From Enterococcus sp. ZJ1622 (GTDB lineage: Bacteria > Bacillota > Bacilli > Lactobacillales > Enterococcaceae): DNA of 64,000 nucleotides. Below, in pieces: positions 10,013 to 21,136 of the stretch. The notes beneath the pieces were generated by a model. It had not been told where the DNA came from and searched no databases. It was given only the letters and a program-made list of their open reading frames with translations. How positions within the stretch are numbered: position 1 is the first letter of the stretch; the number at the start of each line of letters is the position of its first letter. The stretch is from positions 1 through 64,000 of the forward strand of contig NZ_JAAKDW010000005.1 in assembly GCF_011038845.1 (NCBI RefSeq), in the 5' to 3' direction. Both the position numbers and the translations under genes were made by a program.

Positions 10013-11368
10013 TTACTCCAGTCCGATTTCTTCTTTGACTACTGCTGCGATTTTATCTACATAGTAGTTTACTTTCTCATCGGTAGGAGCTTCTGCCATG
10101 ACGCGAAGCAATGGTTCTGTTCCGGAAGGACGGACTAGGATTCTTCCGTCATCTCCCATCTCTGCTTCTGCTTCTTCGATCACTTTCTTGATTGCAGGTA
10201 CTTCCATAGCACCATTTTTGTTGCTGACACGGATATTGACTAATTTTTGTGGATAGATCGTGACTTCAGCAGCAAGCTCAGATAATTTCTTCCCTGTCTG
10301 TTTCATGATATTCAGCAGCTGGATACCTGAAAGCATCCCATCTCCAGTAGTATTGAAATCCAAGAAGATCATATGACCGGACTGTTCACCGCCAAAGTTA
10401 TAATCATTTTTACGCATTTCTTCTACGACATAGCGATCACCCACTTGAGTGACGACGTCTTTTAGCCCAATCGCTTCTACAGCTTTATGGAAGCCCAGAT
10501 TACTCATGACTGTCGTCACGATCGTATCTTTCTTCAGACGATTCTTTTCTGCAAGATACTTCGCACAGATATACATGATCTTGTCTCCATCGACGATATT
10601 TCCCAATTCATCGACTGCAATGATCCGATCGCCATCACCATCGAATGCTAAACCAACATCTGCACCTTTTTCAACGACCATTTCAGCTAACCGCTCTGGA
10701 TGAGTAGAACCTACGCCATCATTGATGTTCAGTCCATCTGGGTTTGTGCCCATCGTATAGAAGTCTGTTTCCAGGTCGGCAAACAATCGATTCACCGATG
10801 TGGCAGTAGCTCCGTTTGCCGCATCTACGCAAACTGTCAGACCAGAAAGATCGCCATTGATGGTTTGAACAAGAAATTGCGAGTATTTCAGCAAGCCTTC
10901 TGGAAATTCTTCGACTGTACCTAATCCTTCAGCTGAAGGTCTTGGTAATTCGTCAACCTCTGCATCTAACAATGCTTCGATCTCCAGTTCCTGATCGTCG
11001 ACCAATTTGAATCCGTCTGCACCGAAAAATTTGATTCCGTTGTCTTGTGCCGGATTGTGGGAAGCAGAGATCATTACACCTGCACTAGCTTTTTGCAAAC
11101 GTGTCAAGTATGCGACTCCCGGTGTAGAAATCACACCTAATTGAAAGACTTCGATCCCAACTGACAATAATCCGGAAATCAATGCTTCTTCTAGCATTTG
11201 ACCAGATATTCTTGTATCACGTCCCACTAAAACACGCGGGCGTTTCCCTTCTTTTTCATGCTGGCTCAACACATAACCGCCACAGCGGCCTAATTTGAAT
11301 GCTAGCTCTGGTGTCAGCTCCTTATTTGCCTCGCCACGAACACCATCTGTTCCAAAATATTTACCCAT
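10013..11368 (-). CDS. glmM: Phosphoglucosamine mutase
   Basis: A 451-residue enzyme that converts glucosamine-6-phosphate to glucosamine-1-phosphate for UDP-GlcNAc and cell-wall synthesis. It shows the family's active-site serine loop ISASHNP (near residue 100), the metal loop DGDGDR (about 240-245) and the phosphate-binding RPSGTEP loop near the C-terminus. It is the third gene of cdaA-cdaR-glmM, the usual Firmicute arrangement. In related species GlmM binds CdaA and inhibits c-di-AMP synthesis, linking wall precursor supply to the second messenger. Confidence 0.98.
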   Translation of the reverse strand: MGKYFGTDGVRGEANKELTPELAFKLGRCGGYVLSQHEKEGKRPRVLVGRDTRISGQMLEEALISGLLSVGIEVFQLGVISTPGVAYLTRLQKASAGVMISASHNPAQDNGIKFFGADGFKLVDDQELEIEALLDAEVDELPRPSAEGLGTVEEFPEGLLKYSQFLVQTINGDLSGLTVCVDAANGATATSVNRLFADLETDFYTMGTNPDGLNINDGVGSTHPERLAEMVVEKGADVGLAFDGDGDRIIAVDELGNIVDGDKIMYICAKYLAEKNRLKKDTIVTTVMSNLGFHKAVEAIGLKDVVTQVGDRYVVEEMRKNDYNFGGEQSGHMIFLDFNTTGDGMLSGIQLLNIMKQTGKKLSELAAEVTIYPQKLVNIRVSNKNGAMEVPAIKKVIEEAEAEMGDDGRILVRPSGTEPLLRVMAEAPTDEKVNYYVDKIAAVVKEEIGLE

Positions 11369-11391
11369 AGCTATAAATTTGCTCCTTTAAC

Positions 11392-12555
11392 TTAATTTTC
11401 CGAGGAATTCATTCTACTTGCTTGTGTACTTTCACTTATTGACTGACTTGTTTCTTCCGTAGTGACCGATCCGCTAGTCGTTGTCGTCGTTGAACTTGGA
11501 GTCGTCGTCGATGTAGGTACGGATGGCACGCTACTTGCAGAAGTAGTTCTTGATCCTGATTCTTCTTTTATGCTTTGGCTCGTAGATGAACTGCTGCTTG
11601 AGCTTTTCAAGACAGGCGTGATTTCAACGCTGACTGATCTTGGTTCTACAGTCAAACCTGTTTCTACAGGGATCTCGATTTTTCGAGTCGTTCGATGATT
11701 GATTCCCGTGATATCAACTGGCACAGCAATACTGCTGCCAATCGTCGAAAGCAGTTCATTCGATCCAGTGACTTCTGCTTCTAGATCTGAAAAACTGAAA
11801 TCATAGCTTTCTACGCCTTCAGCTGGTGTGCCTTGTTGTGTCCCATATAAACGCACTGTTTTTGACGGTTTGATCGCTTCTGCTTTGACAGAGACCTGCA
11901 CTGGATCAGAAACGATACTCAATACTTCTCCCGCAGCATTCAATGCTTGTATTGGGATCTCAGCGTTGATTCCAGTATCGGTGATCATCGATTTGTCCAC
12001 ATTCGCCACTACGCGTTTGATTTCAGCTAGTGTTTTATCTCCTGTGGTAATCGTCACTTTGTCCGGTTTGACTACTGCTTCATCAAGCTCATAGCCAGTT
12101 GGTGTAATCGTAGAAGGAATCGCTGCTTCCACCTCGAAATCCTTCGTTACTTTTTTCTCGATCGTCACCGTAATCGTTGCAGGCTGCATTTTTGCTGTTA
12201 CCGCACTGCTCAGATTTTGTATTTTCAGTGGAACTTCGTGTGTGCCTTCGCTGAGTTTCGTGATGTCCGCAGTGACTCTGAAAGTCCTCGTGTCTTCATT
12301 TTTTTCAGCGTTCAGCTGGACGCGATTCGCGCTCGAAAGTTTCACTGTGACGGCATTTTCATATCCATGAATGTAATACCGGTCCGAATCATAGGAAAGC
12401 TGGACAGGAACATCTGCGACTGTCTGGCTGTAGGATTCATTCCCGGATAATGTGTTTTGAACCGTTTGTCCATTTGCATTGAAATAAAGTACAATGCTGA
12501 ACAGCAGAGCAACAAATCCGTATAAAATACTTGTTCGTTTCTCTTTTGAGATCAT
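11392..12555 (-). CDS. cdaR: CdaA regulator CdaR (YbbR-domain protein)
   Basis: A 387-residue, membrane-anchored extracytoplasmic protein. One N-terminal transmembrane helix (about residues 9-27) is followed by YbbR-type beta repeats to about residue 320. The Ser/Thr/Val-rich low-complexity tail of about 65 residues probably crosses or enters the wall. The start ATG overlaps the cdaA stop (ATGA), so translation is coupled. In related Firmicutes CdaR regulates the diadenylate cyclase CdaA. Confidence 0.93.
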   Translation of the reverse strand: MISKEKRTSILYGFVALLFSIVLYFNANGQTVQNTLSGNESYSQTVADVPVQLSYDSDRYYIHGYENAVTVKLSSANRVQLNAEKNEDTRTFRVTADITKLSEGTHEVPLKIQNLSSAVTAKMQPATITVTIEKKVTKDFEVEAAIPSTITPTGYELDEAVVKPDKVTITTGDKTLAEIKRVVANVDKSMITDTGINAEIPIQALNAAGEVLSIVSDPVQVSVKAEAIKPSKTVRLYGTQQGTPAEGVESYDFSFSDLEAEVTGSNELLSTIGSSIAVPVDITGINHRTTRKIEIPVETGLTVEPRSVSVEITPVLKSSSSSSSTSQSIKEESGSRTTSASSVPSVPTSTTTPSSTTTTTSGSVTTEETSQSISESTQASRMNSSEN

Positions 12556-13439
12556 TTGCGATCCCCTCCCTTAGTCATACCGTCTAGGAAAGATTGAATC
12601 ACGTTTTTTTTCGTTTTTGTTTTGTCTTCAGCAATCAATTCTCTGCGCAAGATTGCTAAATATTCTTCTTGAGAAAGACCAGGCATCAATTCATTGTCTA
12701 AAGTGATGCTGACATCTCCTGTTTCTTCAGAGACAACGATCGTGATCGCGTCGCTGACTTCGCTTATACCGACAGCTGCCCGGTGTCGAGTTCCAAATTC
12801 TTTTGGAATCAGCATACTTTCAGATAGCGGCAAATAGGCGCTGGCTACTGCAATCTTCCCGTCTTTCACGATGACTGCACCATCATGAAGCGGCGTATTG
12901 GGAATAAAGATATTGATCAGCAACTCACCTGTGATATCCGCATCTAAAGAGATTCCAGTCTCGATGTACTCATCTAATCCAGTATGACGTTCGATCGTGA
13001 TCAGCGCGCCAATTTTACGTTTAGACATATATTGGATTGCTTTGTCGAAAGACAGGATCATCTTTTCATCTTCCTGCTGCTCGCTTTTGGATTGTTTGAA
13101 AAGCGAACTGCGTCCAAGATGTTCCAATCCGCGCCTGATTTCAGGCTGGAAGATCACGATTGCTGCGATAACTCCATAAGTAATGACCTGGTTCATCAGC
13201 CACGACAGAGTATGCAGCCCAATAATCTCTGCGATAATTCGAATAACGATGAAGATCGCTACTCCTTTCAGCAGTTGGATCGCCTTGGTCCCGCGAAGCA
13301 GTTGGATCAGTTTGTACACGAGATACCAAACGACCAGAATATCAAGTATGTTCACCAAAAAATTCAGAGAAAACAAGTCACCGGAAAACATTTGCTGCCA
13401 GTACTCCAAATTAAAAAGTTCCCCGATTTGAAATGACAT
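12552..13439 (-). CDS. cdaA: Diadenylate cyclase CdaA
   Basis: A 295-residue membrane enzyme that makes c-di-AMP from two ATP. Three N-terminal transmembrane helices (residues about 20-95) precede the DAC domain, where the catalytic motifs LHDGAVI and GTRHRAAVG are intact. The signal controls potassium and osmolyte transport and wall homeostasis. It is the first gene of the cdaA-cdaR-glmM operon and ATG 13439 follows GAGAGGC. The 127 bases upstream to nifJ are AT-rich and should hold the operon promoter. Confidence 0.97.
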   Translation of the reverse strand: MSFQIGELFNLEYWQQMFSGDLFSLNFLVNILDILVVWYLVYKLIQLLRGTKAIQLLKGVAIFIVIRIIAEIIGLHTLSWLMNQVITYGVIAAIVIFQPEIRRGLEHLGRSSLFKQSKSEQQEDEKMILSFDKAIQYMSKRKIGALITIERHTGLDEYIETGISLDADITGELLINIFIPNTPLHDGAVIVKDGKIAVASAYLPLSESMLIPKEFGTRHRAAVGISEVSDAITIVVSEETGDVSITLDNELMPGLSQEEYLAILRRELIAEDKTKTKKNVIQSFLDGMTKGGDRK

Positions 13440-13566
13440 AAAAAGCCTCTCTTCTCTTTTGAGATTTCTTATTTAGTATATCATATGTTTTAAATTAAGA
13501 GGCTATTCTGAATCATTTTTCCTGATAAAAATGACATTATTTTCAAGAAAATTACAATGTTCTCTT

Positions 13567-16500
13567 TTATTGTTCCTCTGTTTTTTTTCGTCGTTCTGCT
13601 CGAGCTGCTCGTCTAGCAGCTCTGCGGGCTTCTGCTTCAGGGTCGACTCTTTTTTCTTTTCGAGCTTTTGGCGTTGGCAAATCTGCTTCTTCCGGCTCTA
13701 GTTTCGCCTTTATTTTTTCACGTTCGCCTGCTAGAGTTGCGTAATTATAAAAGCGTGTTTTGGCGTCTTGTACGGTCTTTTCGAACAGTTTTCCAGCAGA
13801 TTCCGGATTTGCTTTTTCCAATGAAGAAAAACGTACTTGCTTCCGCATGAAATCTGGCATGACAGAAAAATCAGGTTTCTTGTAATCCAAGATCATCGGC
13901 GTTTTGTTTTTCTCTGCTAATGACGGATTATAGCGATAAAGAGACCAATAACCAGAAGATACAGCTTCTTTTGCTTCCTTGATCGATTCTCTCATCCCAC
14001 CAAAAAGACCATGCGTGATACAAGGTGTATAAGCAATGATCAATGAAGGTCCGGGGTATTTCTCTGCTTCTTCGAACGCTTTGATCGTCTGCATCTGATT
14101 GGCACCAGAAGCTATTTGTGCTACATAGACGTTCCCATAGGTCATAGCCATCATCCCAAGATCTTTTTTCGACGCATATTTCCCGCTGGCTGAGAACTTA
14201 GCGATTGCAGAAGCTGGCGTTGCTTTTGACATCTGTCCGCCAGTATTCGAATAGACTTCATTATCCAGAACAAGAATATTGACATCTGCCCCGCTTGCAA
14301 GGACGTGATCGATTCCACTGAACCCAATATCATAAGCCCAGCCATCTCCACCAATCATCCACTGACTGTTTTTCACAAAAATATCTCTTTCCCGATAGAT
14401 AGCTTCAAGCTCTGGCACATTTCCTAGCTCTGATTCGATCGCTGCTTGCAGTTTAGCTGCACGCTGCTGTGTCCCTTCACTTTCAAACAAATGATCCAGC
14501 CAATCTTGCATCAGCAATCTCAAGGATTCTGATACTTTCGGCAGCACATCGCTGATCGATTTTGCTAAAGCCTCGCGACGTGTCTGTGCAGCAAGCAGCA
14601 TCCCATAACCGAACTCGGCATTGTCTTCTAGTAAAGAATTGGACCAGGCTGGACCTTGCCCGCATTCATTCGTCGTATATGGCGAGGCTGGAGACGCACC
14701 TCCCCAAATCGAAGAACAGCCCGTTGCATTTGCGATCATCATCCGATCACCAAACATTTGCGTCAGCAATTTCACATAAGGTGTCTCGCCACAGCCTGAG
14801 CAAGCGCCCGAAAATTCCAGAAGCGGTTTGTTGAATTGTGTAGAAAGGACGGTATTTTTCCCTTTGACTGGATTTTCTTTTTGCTTCAACGTCATGGCAA
14901 ATGCCCAATTGACCGCTTGTTCTTTTTGTTCCTCGTAAGGCTTCATCACTAATGCTTTCCCTTTTGCTGGACAAGCTTCTACACATAATCCGCAGCCAGT
15001 ACAATCTTCAACAGAAACCTGGATACGGTACTTCAAGCCATCTGGCCCTCTCATATCCCGGACAATGAATCCTTCTGGCGCTTCTTCCATCTCTTCTTCA
15101 TCAGCTAAAAACGGACGGATCGCTGCATGCGGACAAAAAAAGGCACATTCATTGCACATCGTACAGCGGTCGCTGATCCACTGCGGCACTTCTAGTGCAA
15201 CACCGCGCTTTTCGACTGAAGCCGTACCCACAGGCATCTCTCCTGTTGTCATCCCATTAGAAACCAGTGCACCTACTGACAGACTGTTTCCTTCTTGTGC
15301 GTTGATAGGCTCTAGAATCTCGTGGACATAACGGGAACCAACTGCTGCCTTCTTCTTCGGTAATTCAAGAGTTTTCCAGCTTTCTGGAATGGCTACTCGA
15401 TGTAAAAGTTCAACTGTTCGATCGATTGCTTGGACGTTTTTTTCTACGATCGCCATCGATTTATGTCCATAGCTTTTCAGTGCCTCTTCTTTCAAGATCG
15501 GCATGACTTCTTCAAAAGGCATAATATCTGCTAACTTAAAGAACGCTGTCTCCATCGCTGTATTGATCCTGCGTCCCAGCCCAACTTCTTGGGCTAGCTG
15601 CATCGCATTGATCGTATAAAACTGGATCTCATTTTCTGCCAGATACCGTTTCAGCTTCGTTGGTAAATGTGTATCCAACTGCTCATCTGTCCAAAGCGTG
15701 TTCAATAAAAAGGTCCCGCCTCGTTTCAACCCTTTGACTAGATCGTAACTGTGTAGATAAGCCGGTGTATGACAAGCAACGAAATCTGCATGTTCGACAA
15801 GATAAGCCGAACGGATCGGTGTTTCTCCAACTCGCAAGTGGGAAACAGTCAGTCCGCCCGATTTCTTTGAATCATAATAAAAATAACCTTGCGCATACTT
15901 TTTCGTATGATCTCCGATGATCTTGATCGCAGACTTGTTCGCACCGACTGTCCCATCAGAACCAAATCCCCAGAATTTCGCTTGGTAAGTCGCCGGATTC
16001 GTCAAATCCAGTGTCTCTTTCGTCTCTAAAGAATGATAAGTCACATCATCGATGATTCCGATAGTGAAGCGTTTCTTCCTTTTTTCTTTTTCTTTGACTA
16101 ATTCGTCAAAAACTGCCACGATCTGATCCGGAGTCACATCTTTTGATCCTAAGCCGTATCGTCCGCCGATGATCACTGGTCGGATATCAGAATCGTAAAG
16201 TGCACTTTGCACATCTAGAAGTAATGGTTCGCCGCCCGCACCTGGTTCTTTGCTTCGGTCGAGCACTGCGATCGTTTTTGTGGTGGCTGGAAGTTTCTCT
16301 AACAGATTCTCGATTGGAAAAGGCCGGTAAAGATGGATATTCAAAAAGCCAGTTTTCCGACCGTTTTGATTCAAATAGTCGACAGTCTGTTCGATCGTAT
16401 GAGCCACAGAACCCATAGATACGATTACTTCTTCTGCATCCTCTGCCCCATGATAAGTGACTAGATCATAAGAAGTCCCCCGCAAACGATTGATCTCCTG

Positions 16501-17238
16501 CATATATTTTTGGACGATCTGCGGCAGTTTCTCATAATACTGATTGATGGTCTCCCGCTGCTGAAAATGGATATCAGGGTTTTGATTCGTCCCGCTGACT
16601 GTCGGATGATTGGGATTCATCCCTCTTTCTCTAAATTTCCTCAGTTTCTCCTGATCGATCAATGGAGCCAATTCTTCATAGTCCAATACTTCGATCTTTT
16701 GGATTTCGTGACTCGTGCGAAATCCATCAAAAAAATTCAAAAAAGGCAGTTCTCCTTCGATCGACGCTAAATGTGCCACTGGTGAAAGATCCATCACTTC
16801 TTGGACACTGCTTTGTGCAAGCATCGCAAAACCAGTCTGTCTGGCTGCCATGACATCTCCGTGATCGCCGAAGATATTCAGTGCATTCGTCGTAACTGCT
16901 CGGCTTGCGACATGGAAGACGCTTGGAAGAAGCTCTCCTGCTATTTTATACATATTCGGGATCATCAGAAGCAATCCTTGCGAGGCTGTATAGGTCGTCG
17001 TCAAAGCGCCTGTTTTCAATGAGCCGTGCACAACTCCTGCCGCACCAGCTTCTGATTGCATTTCAACGACTTTTACCGGTTCGCCAAAAATATTTTTCTT
17101 ACCAGCTGCCGACCATTGATCGACTAATTCTGCCATAGTTGAGCTGGGTGTGATCGGGTAAATAGCAGCAAGCTCCGTGAACGCATAAGAAATATACGCA
17201 GCTGCTGTATTCCCGTCCATTGTTTTCATTTTCCTCAT
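13567..17238 (-). CDS. nifJ: Pyruvate:ferredoxin/flavodoxin oxidoreductase, single-chain
   Basis: A 1223-residue homodimeric-type PFOR that oxidises pyruvate to acetyl-CoA and CO2, passing electrons to ferredoxin or flavodoxin. In order: pyrimidine-binding domain with YPITPSS (about 24-30); the gamma-type domain with GFGSDGTVGANK; a double 4Fe-4S domain (CTMCNECAFFCP and CTGCGLCVEACP, about 690-760); then the TPP-binding domain with CSGCGETPYVK, GDGWAYDIG and YSNTGGQMS. The last 35 residues form a Lys/Arg/Ala/Glu-rich tail not usual for the family. ATG 17238 has AAGGA upstream. The enzyme is oxygen sensitive, so it should matter in anaerobic growth. Confidence 0.95.
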   Translation of the reverse strand: MRKMKTMDGNTAAAYISYAFTELAAIYPITPSSTMAELVDQWSAAGKKNIFGEPVKVVEMQSEAGAAGVVHGSLKTGALTTTYTASQGLLLMIPNMYKIAGELLPSVFHVASRAVTTNALNIFGDHGDVMAARQTGFAMLAQSSVQEVMDLSPVAHLASIEGELPFLNFFDGFRTSHEIQKIEVLDYEELAPLIDQEKLRKFRERGMNPNHPTVSGTNQNPDIHFQQRETINQYYEKLPQIVQKYMQEINRLRGTSYDLVTYHGAEDAEEVIVSMGSVAHTIEQTVDYLNQNGRKTGFLNIHLYRPFPIENLLEKLPATTKTIAVLDRSKEPGAGGEPLLLDVQSALYDSDIRPVIIGGRYGLGSKDVTPDQIVAVFDELVKEKEKRKKRFTIGIIDDVTYHSLETKETLDLTNPATYQAKFWGFGSDGTVGANKSAIKIIGDHTKKYAQGYFYYDSKKSGGLTVSHLRVGETPIRSAYLVEHADFVACHTPAYLHSYDLVKGLKRGGTFLLNTLWTDEQLDTHLPTKLKRYLAENEIQFYTINAMQLAQEVGLGRRINTAMETAFFKLADIMPFEEVMPILKEEALKSYGHKSMAIVEKNVQAIDRTVELLHRVAIPESWKTLELPKKKAAVGSRYVHEILEPINAQEGNSLSVGALVSNGMTTGEMPVGTASVEKRGVALEVPQWISDRCTMCNECAFFCPHAAIRPFLADEEEMEEAPEGFIVRDMRGPDGLKYRIQVSVEDCTGCGLCVEACPAKGKALVMKPYEEQKEQAVNWAFAMTLKQKENPVKGKNTVLSTQFNKPLLEFSGACSGCGETPYVKLLTQMFGDRMMIANATGCSSIWGGASPASPYTTNECGQGPAWSNSLLEDNAEFGYGMLLAAQTRREALAKSISDVLPKVSESLRLLMQDWLDHLFESEGTQQRAAKLQAAIESELGNVPELEAIYRERDIFVKNSQWMIGGDGWAYDIGFSGIDHVLASGADVNILVLDNEVYSNTGGQMSKATPASAIAKFSASGKYASKKDLGMMAMTYGNVYVAQIASGANQMQTIKAFEEAEKYPGPSLIIAYTPCITHGLFGGMRESIKEAKEAVSSGYWSLYRYNPSLAEKNKTPMILDYKKPDFSVMPDFMRKQVRFSSLEKANPESAGKLFEKTVQDAKTRFYNYATLAGEREKIKAKLEPEEADLPTPKARKEKRVDPEAEARRAARRAARAERRKKTEEQ

Positions 17239-17436
17239 CTATCATCATCCTTGTTCAAATTCTCTCGAGTAATCTTTTCTATTATACCGCAAAAACGTGC
17301 TGGTTGAGCCTTTATTTCGCAAAACCTTTCACATGGTTTTTCGTTTCTCTTTTATGACGTTATTTAAAAAATCAAACAAATGACTGTCTTTTTTCATTGA
17401 AGGTGGTTAAACTATTTAGTAAAGAGGTGTTTGAAT

Positions 17437-17958
17437 ATGGATATTTCAGTAATCGACGCAGATAAAACTACAACTGCAACAGGAATCGTGTATGGGGCAA
17501 CTGATGCGCCAAAAAAAATGATCGAATTTATCAATCTAGCTTGTCCTTATTGCCGGCAATGGTTTGAAGAATCTTATGAGATCTTAGACGAAGCCGTCCA
17601 AAAAGGTCAGCTTCAACGAATCATCAAGCTCTTCGACAAGGAAAAAGAAAGCCTGCAGCGAGGAAACGTGATGCATCATCATCTTTCAAGCAAGGATGGG
17701 CAAAAAGCGATGGAAGAGATCAGACAAATCTTTGCTACCCAAGAGGAATGGAAAAACCTTTCTCTTCAAGAAGTCGCTGATTATGCAACAGAGAAACTAG
17801 GGCTTTCCTATCAAAAAGATGAACAGACTAGTCAATCTATTATCGACGAAGCGGCAAATGCGAATATCCGTTTCGTACCGACGATCATCTTAGGAGAAAA
17901 CATCTTTGATGAATCGATTTCTCTTGAAGAACTGAGCCATCTGCTCCATGAGAAGTAG
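17437..17958 (+). CDS. DsbA-like thioredoxin-fold protein
   Basis: A 173-residue protein with a thioredoxin fold of the DsbA/DSBA-like type. The redox motif CPYC is at residues 36-39 and the cis-proline loop is RFVPTI near 152. There is no signal peptide or lipobox, so it appears cytoplasmic, as for YjbH- or FrnE-like relatives. ATG 17437 (MDISVIDA) is chosen over the TTG at 17431 because a GAGGTG site lies eight bases upstream. It is monocistronic, transcribed away from nifJ and ends with its own terminator. Its redox partner is unknown. Confidence 0.85.
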   Translation: MDISVIDADKTTTATGIVYGATDAPKKMIEFINLACPYCRQWFEESYEILDEAVQKGQLQRIIKLFDKEKESLQRGNVMHHHLSSKDGQKAMEEIRQIFATQEEWKNLSLQEVADYATEKLGLSYQKDEQTSQSIIDEAANANIRFVPTIILGENIFDESISLEELSHLLHEK

Positions 17959-17973
17959 ATGAAGTGACGATCT

Positions 17974-18005
17974 GAGGCTGGGAAGATAAACTCCCAGCCT
18001 CTTAT
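17974..18005 (+). terminator. Terminator of the DsbA-like gene
   Basis: GAGGCTGGGA (17974-17983) pairs with TCCCAGCCTC (17992-18001) and is followed by a T-rich stretch. Confidence 0.75.
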
Positions 18006-18116
18006 TTCTTATCAGATAAATGAGCATTAGACTAAGCGGCACGTCACGGAACACAACAAACAGCGGGAAATCCAGTTTGACAGAAGCAAGGGAAAAGGCA
18101 AGTAGTTTTTGCAAGC

Positions 18117-18166
18117 AAAAAAGACCGGCACATCCGCAGTTATGCGCTATGTGTCGGTCCTTTTTT
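18117..18166 (-). terminator. Terminator at the whiA end
   Basis: AAAAAAGACCGGCACAT and ATGTGTCGGTCCTTTTTT form a stem with one mismatch. T runs on both strands suggest bidirectional use. It overlaps the last codons of whiA (stop at 18165). Confidence 0.75.
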
Positions 18167-19100
18167 ATACAGCTTCTTCTCGTAGTTTCTCTGCAAATTC
18201 ATTGATCTTGCGAATGCGGTGATTGATACCGGATTTGGAGATCGCACCTGATGGGATCATCTCTCCTAGTTCCTTCAAACTCACTTCAGGATGCTGGAGC
18301 CGAAGTTCTGCGATTTCTTGCAGCTTCTCAGGCAATGCCTGCAAGCCCACTTTCGCTTCGATTAATTCGATGTTTTCGATTTGTTTGGATGCAGCATCGA
18401 TTATTTTGTTCAGATTTGCCGTCTCACAATTGACAAGACGGTTCACCGAATTTCTCATGTCCCGTACGATCCGCACGTCTTCAAATCGCAGCATCGAATT
18501 GGTAGCCCCAATCAATGTCAAGAAATCAGCAATCTTTTCTGCACCTTTTAAATAAGAAATATAGCCATTACGTCTTTCCAATGTCCGTGCATGCAGGCCA
18601 TAATAATTCAGCATATCGCAAATATCCTGATTGTGCTGTTCATAAATCGAAAAAATCTCTAAATGATAACGGCTGGTTTCTGGGTTGTTGACTGAACCAG
18701 AAGCCATGAATGCACCTCGCAAGTAGGAACGCATTTTTTGTGAATTCCCCATGATTTCATCAGAGACATGTCCGTTGAACATCATGCCATCCATGATGTC
18801 CAAGTCCATGAGCACGTTTTTCGTTCCTTGTTTCAAACGCACGATATAGACATTATTCTTTTTAAGTTTCATTTTTTTCCGCACGAGCAATTCGCTTCGT
18901 ACATTATAATGATCTTTCAAAAGAGAATAGATACGCCGGGCGATCGCAGCATTTTCAGTTTGTACATTTAGAATAAACTGCTGGTTGACGATTCCTAGCG
19001 AACCATTCATCCGAAGCAATGCAGCTAATTCAGCTTTGGCATGCTCGCGATGAACTTCCAGCCCAGTCAATTCTTTTTTCACATCTGCGGCAAAGGACAT
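18165..19100 (-). CDS. whiA: DNA-binding protein WhiA
   Basis: A 311-residue protein with the WhiA architecture: an N-terminal LAGLIDADG-like domain ([12 protein letters not shown]..., [15 protein letters not shown]), then a C-terminal helix-turn-helix ([25 protein letters not shown]). In Gram-positive bacteria it influences cell division and chromosome segregation. It is the last gene of rapZ-yvcK-whiA, the standard cluster, with 41 bases between it and yvcK. ATG 19100 follows AAAGGGGGAGAA. Confidence 0.96.
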   Translation of the reverse strand: MSFAADVKKELTGLEVHREHAKAELAALLRMNGSLGIVNQQFILNVQTENAAIARRIYSLLKDHYNVRSELLVRKKMKLKKNNVYIVRLKQGTKNVLMDLDIMDGMMFNGHVSDEIMGNSQKMRSYLRGAFMASGSVNNPETSRYHLEIFSIYEQHNQDICDMLNYYGLHARTLERRNGYISYLKGAEKIADFLTLIGATNSMLRFEDVRIVRDMRNSVNRLVNCETANLNKIIDAASKQIENIELIEAKVGLQALPEKLQEIAELRLQHPEVSLKELGEMIPSGAISKSGINHRIRKINEFAEKLREEAV

Positions 19101-19141
19101 TCTATTCTCCCCCTTTCTACAACAACAATTAATGTTCTATT

Positions 19142-20140
19142 TTAATATTTCGAACCGAATACCAAACGGAAAAGTTCCTCGACCACTTTTTCCCCGTCAT
19201 GGAAAACTCCGCCATTTTTCAATTCCAGAAAGTCAGTAGAGATCACTCGACAGCCTTCATTCCTCAAACCATTGAAATCATGTGCTACCTGCACGAGATA
19301 TTCATCGTAGATCCTAGGATCCATATAGCCGTCGGGGACTTTTTCAGTATTCACTAAAACCGTATTGATAAATGGCTGATGCAAGTGTTCATGAAGGACT
19401 CGGATATGATCCGCGTCGGTAAAGTGTTCGGTTTCACCTTTTTGTGTCATGATGTTGCAAATGTAGACAACTTCAGCTGTCGTATTTACGACTGCTTCCC
19501 CAATTTCTGGAATGACCAAGTTAGGCAGGATACTGGTGAACAAGCTTCCAGGTCCCAAGACGACCATATCTGCCTCCATGATCGCTGAAACGACTTTGCG
19601 TGCGGCTTTCGCTTCACTTTCGTCTGTTGTGTTGCGGACATACACATGATCGATGATTTTACGGTCAAGCGCGATTTTCGATTCTCCGACGGCTGTAGTC
19701 CCGTCTTTGAACACCGCATGCAGTGTCAAAGGTGTTTCCGAGGAAGGATAAATGTGACCGTCTACGTGCATCATTTTCGAAAGAAGCTGGATTGCTTCAT
19801 AGGTGCTCCCACGCATTTCAGAAACAGCAGCAATGATCAGATTACCGATCGTATGGTTCGCCAAAAACTGGTCTTCTTTTTTAAAGCGGTATTGAAAGAT
19901 ATCCTCATAAAACTGCGGCATATCAGAAAGCGACACGAGGACATTCCGTAAATCTCCTGGCGGTGCCATTGCTATAGACTCTCTGATTGCGCCGCTACTT
20001 CCCCCATCATCAGCTACTGTCACAATCGCAGTGATGTCGGCTCCTTGGTTACGCAAGCTCTTCAAAATCACTGGCAGCCCGGTCCCACCTCCGACAACGA
20101 CGATTTTCGGCTTTCTGATACGGTAGGTTTTCATTTTCAC
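19142..20140 (-). CDS. yvcK: YvcK/CofD-like UDP-sugar-binding protein
   Basis: A 332-residue protein of the YvcK (GlmR) family, with the nucleotide-binding [17 protein letters not shown] at the N-terminus and [10 protein letters not shown] soon after. In B. subtilis and Listeria it binds UDP-sugars and supports wall synthesis and gluconeogenic growth. The likely start is GTG 20140, which overlaps the rapZ stop (GTGA), although ATG 20134 is possible. It is translationally coupled to rapZ. Confidence 0.95.
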   Translation of the reverse strand: MKMKTYRIRKPKIVVVGGGTGLPVILKSLRNQGADITAIVTVADDGGSSGAIRESIAMAPPGDLRNVLVSLSDMPQFYEDIFQYRFKKEDQFLANHTIGNLIIAAVSEMRGSTYEAIQLLSKMMHVDGHIYPSSETPLTLHAVFKDGTTAVGESKIALDRKIIDHVYVRNTTDESEAKAARKVVSAIMEADMVVLGPGSLFTSILPNLVIPEIGEAVVNTTAEVVYICNIMTQKGETEHFTDADHIRVLHEHLHQPFINTVLVNTEKVPDGYMDPRIYDEYLVQVAHDFNGLRNEGCRVISTDFLELKNGGVFHDGEKVVEELFRLVFGSKY

Positions 20141-21021
20141 GACCGATTCACCGTCTCTTTCCGTTTGTCTTTATCGCGGTGAGTGATGTTCACTTTATAC
20201 GTTTTTCCAAGTGCTTCTGCTAAACGCTCTGTTAACGCTACTGAGCGATGCTGTCCGCCAGTACAGCCGATCGCGATCGTCAAGCTGCTTTTTCCTTCTT
20301 TGATGTATCCAGGCAAAACAGTTTGTAGCAGATCTAAGAATTTCGTATAAAATGATTCTGTTTCATCGAAAGACATGACATAGTCGTAAACAGGTTTATC
20401 TTTTCCTGTTAATGGTCTGAGCTCCGCAATATAGTGAGGATTTGGCAAGAAGCGGACATCCATGACAATATCAGAATCGATCGGCAAACCGTATTTGAAG
20501 CCGAATGAGACAAACTCGATCCGGAATCCCTGATCGCCCTTTGTTTTGAATGCTTGATTGATTTTTTCTCTTAATTGGCGTGGTGTCAATGTGGTCGTAT
20601 CGATGATCACGGAAGCTTGTGCTTTCAGATCATTCAAAATCGCACGTTCTTTGCGAATACCTTCCGTCACTAATCCGTCCATCGCCATCGGGTGCGTCCG
20701 TCTTGTTTCTTTGTAACGGGCAACTAGCTCTTCATCCGAAGCATCTAAAAATAAGATCGATGTATCAATGAAGTTCGTATTTTCGATTTCAATCAGCATA
20801 TTTTGGATTTCTTCAAAAAAAGAACGAGAACGAAGGTCCACACCTAGTGCCATTTTCGTTACTTTTCCAGATTCTTTGATCAGTTCCCAAAATTTAGGGA
20901 TCAATTTTGGCGGCATATTGTCAATACAGAAATAACCCATATCTTCGAAACTTTGGATAGCGACTGTTTTCCCAGCCCCGCTCATCCCTGTAATGATCAC
21001 CAGTTGTAAATTATCAGCCAT
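20137..21021 (-). CDS. rapZ: RNase adapter/nucleotide-binding protein RapZ (YvcJ)
   Basis: A 294-residue P-loop protein. Walker A GMSGAGKT is at residues 13-20, Walker B-like CIDNMPP near 33, and the C-terminal domain ends with the conserved [12 protein letters not shown]. In E. coli the homolog controls GlmS through small RNAs; in Firmicutes the role differs and is linked to nucleotide or UDP-sugar sensing. It is the first gene of the rapZ-yvcK-whiA operon. Confidence 0.95.
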   Translation of the reverse strand: MADNLQLVIITGMSGAGKTVAIQSFEDMGYFCIDNMPPKLIPKFWELIKESGKVTKMALGVDLRSRSFFEEIQNMLIEIENTNFIDTSILFLDASDEELVARYKETRRTHPMAMDGLVTEGIRKERAILNDLKAQASVIIDTTTLTPRQLREKINQAFKTKGDQGFRIEFVSFGFKYGLPIDSDIVMDVRFLPNPHYIAELRPLTGKDKPVYDYVMSFDETESFYTKFLDLLQTVLPGYIKEGKSSLTIAIGCTGGQHRSVALTERLAEALGKTYKVNITHRDKDKRKETVNRS

Positions 21022-21136
21022 AATGTCAATCTCCTCTCACCTATCGATTAGTACAATTATATCATTCCGGGCGTATCATTGCCAGTTTATTTCCATTCTT
21101 CGTCACTTTTTGCGAAAATTTTCTATAAATTTCCGC

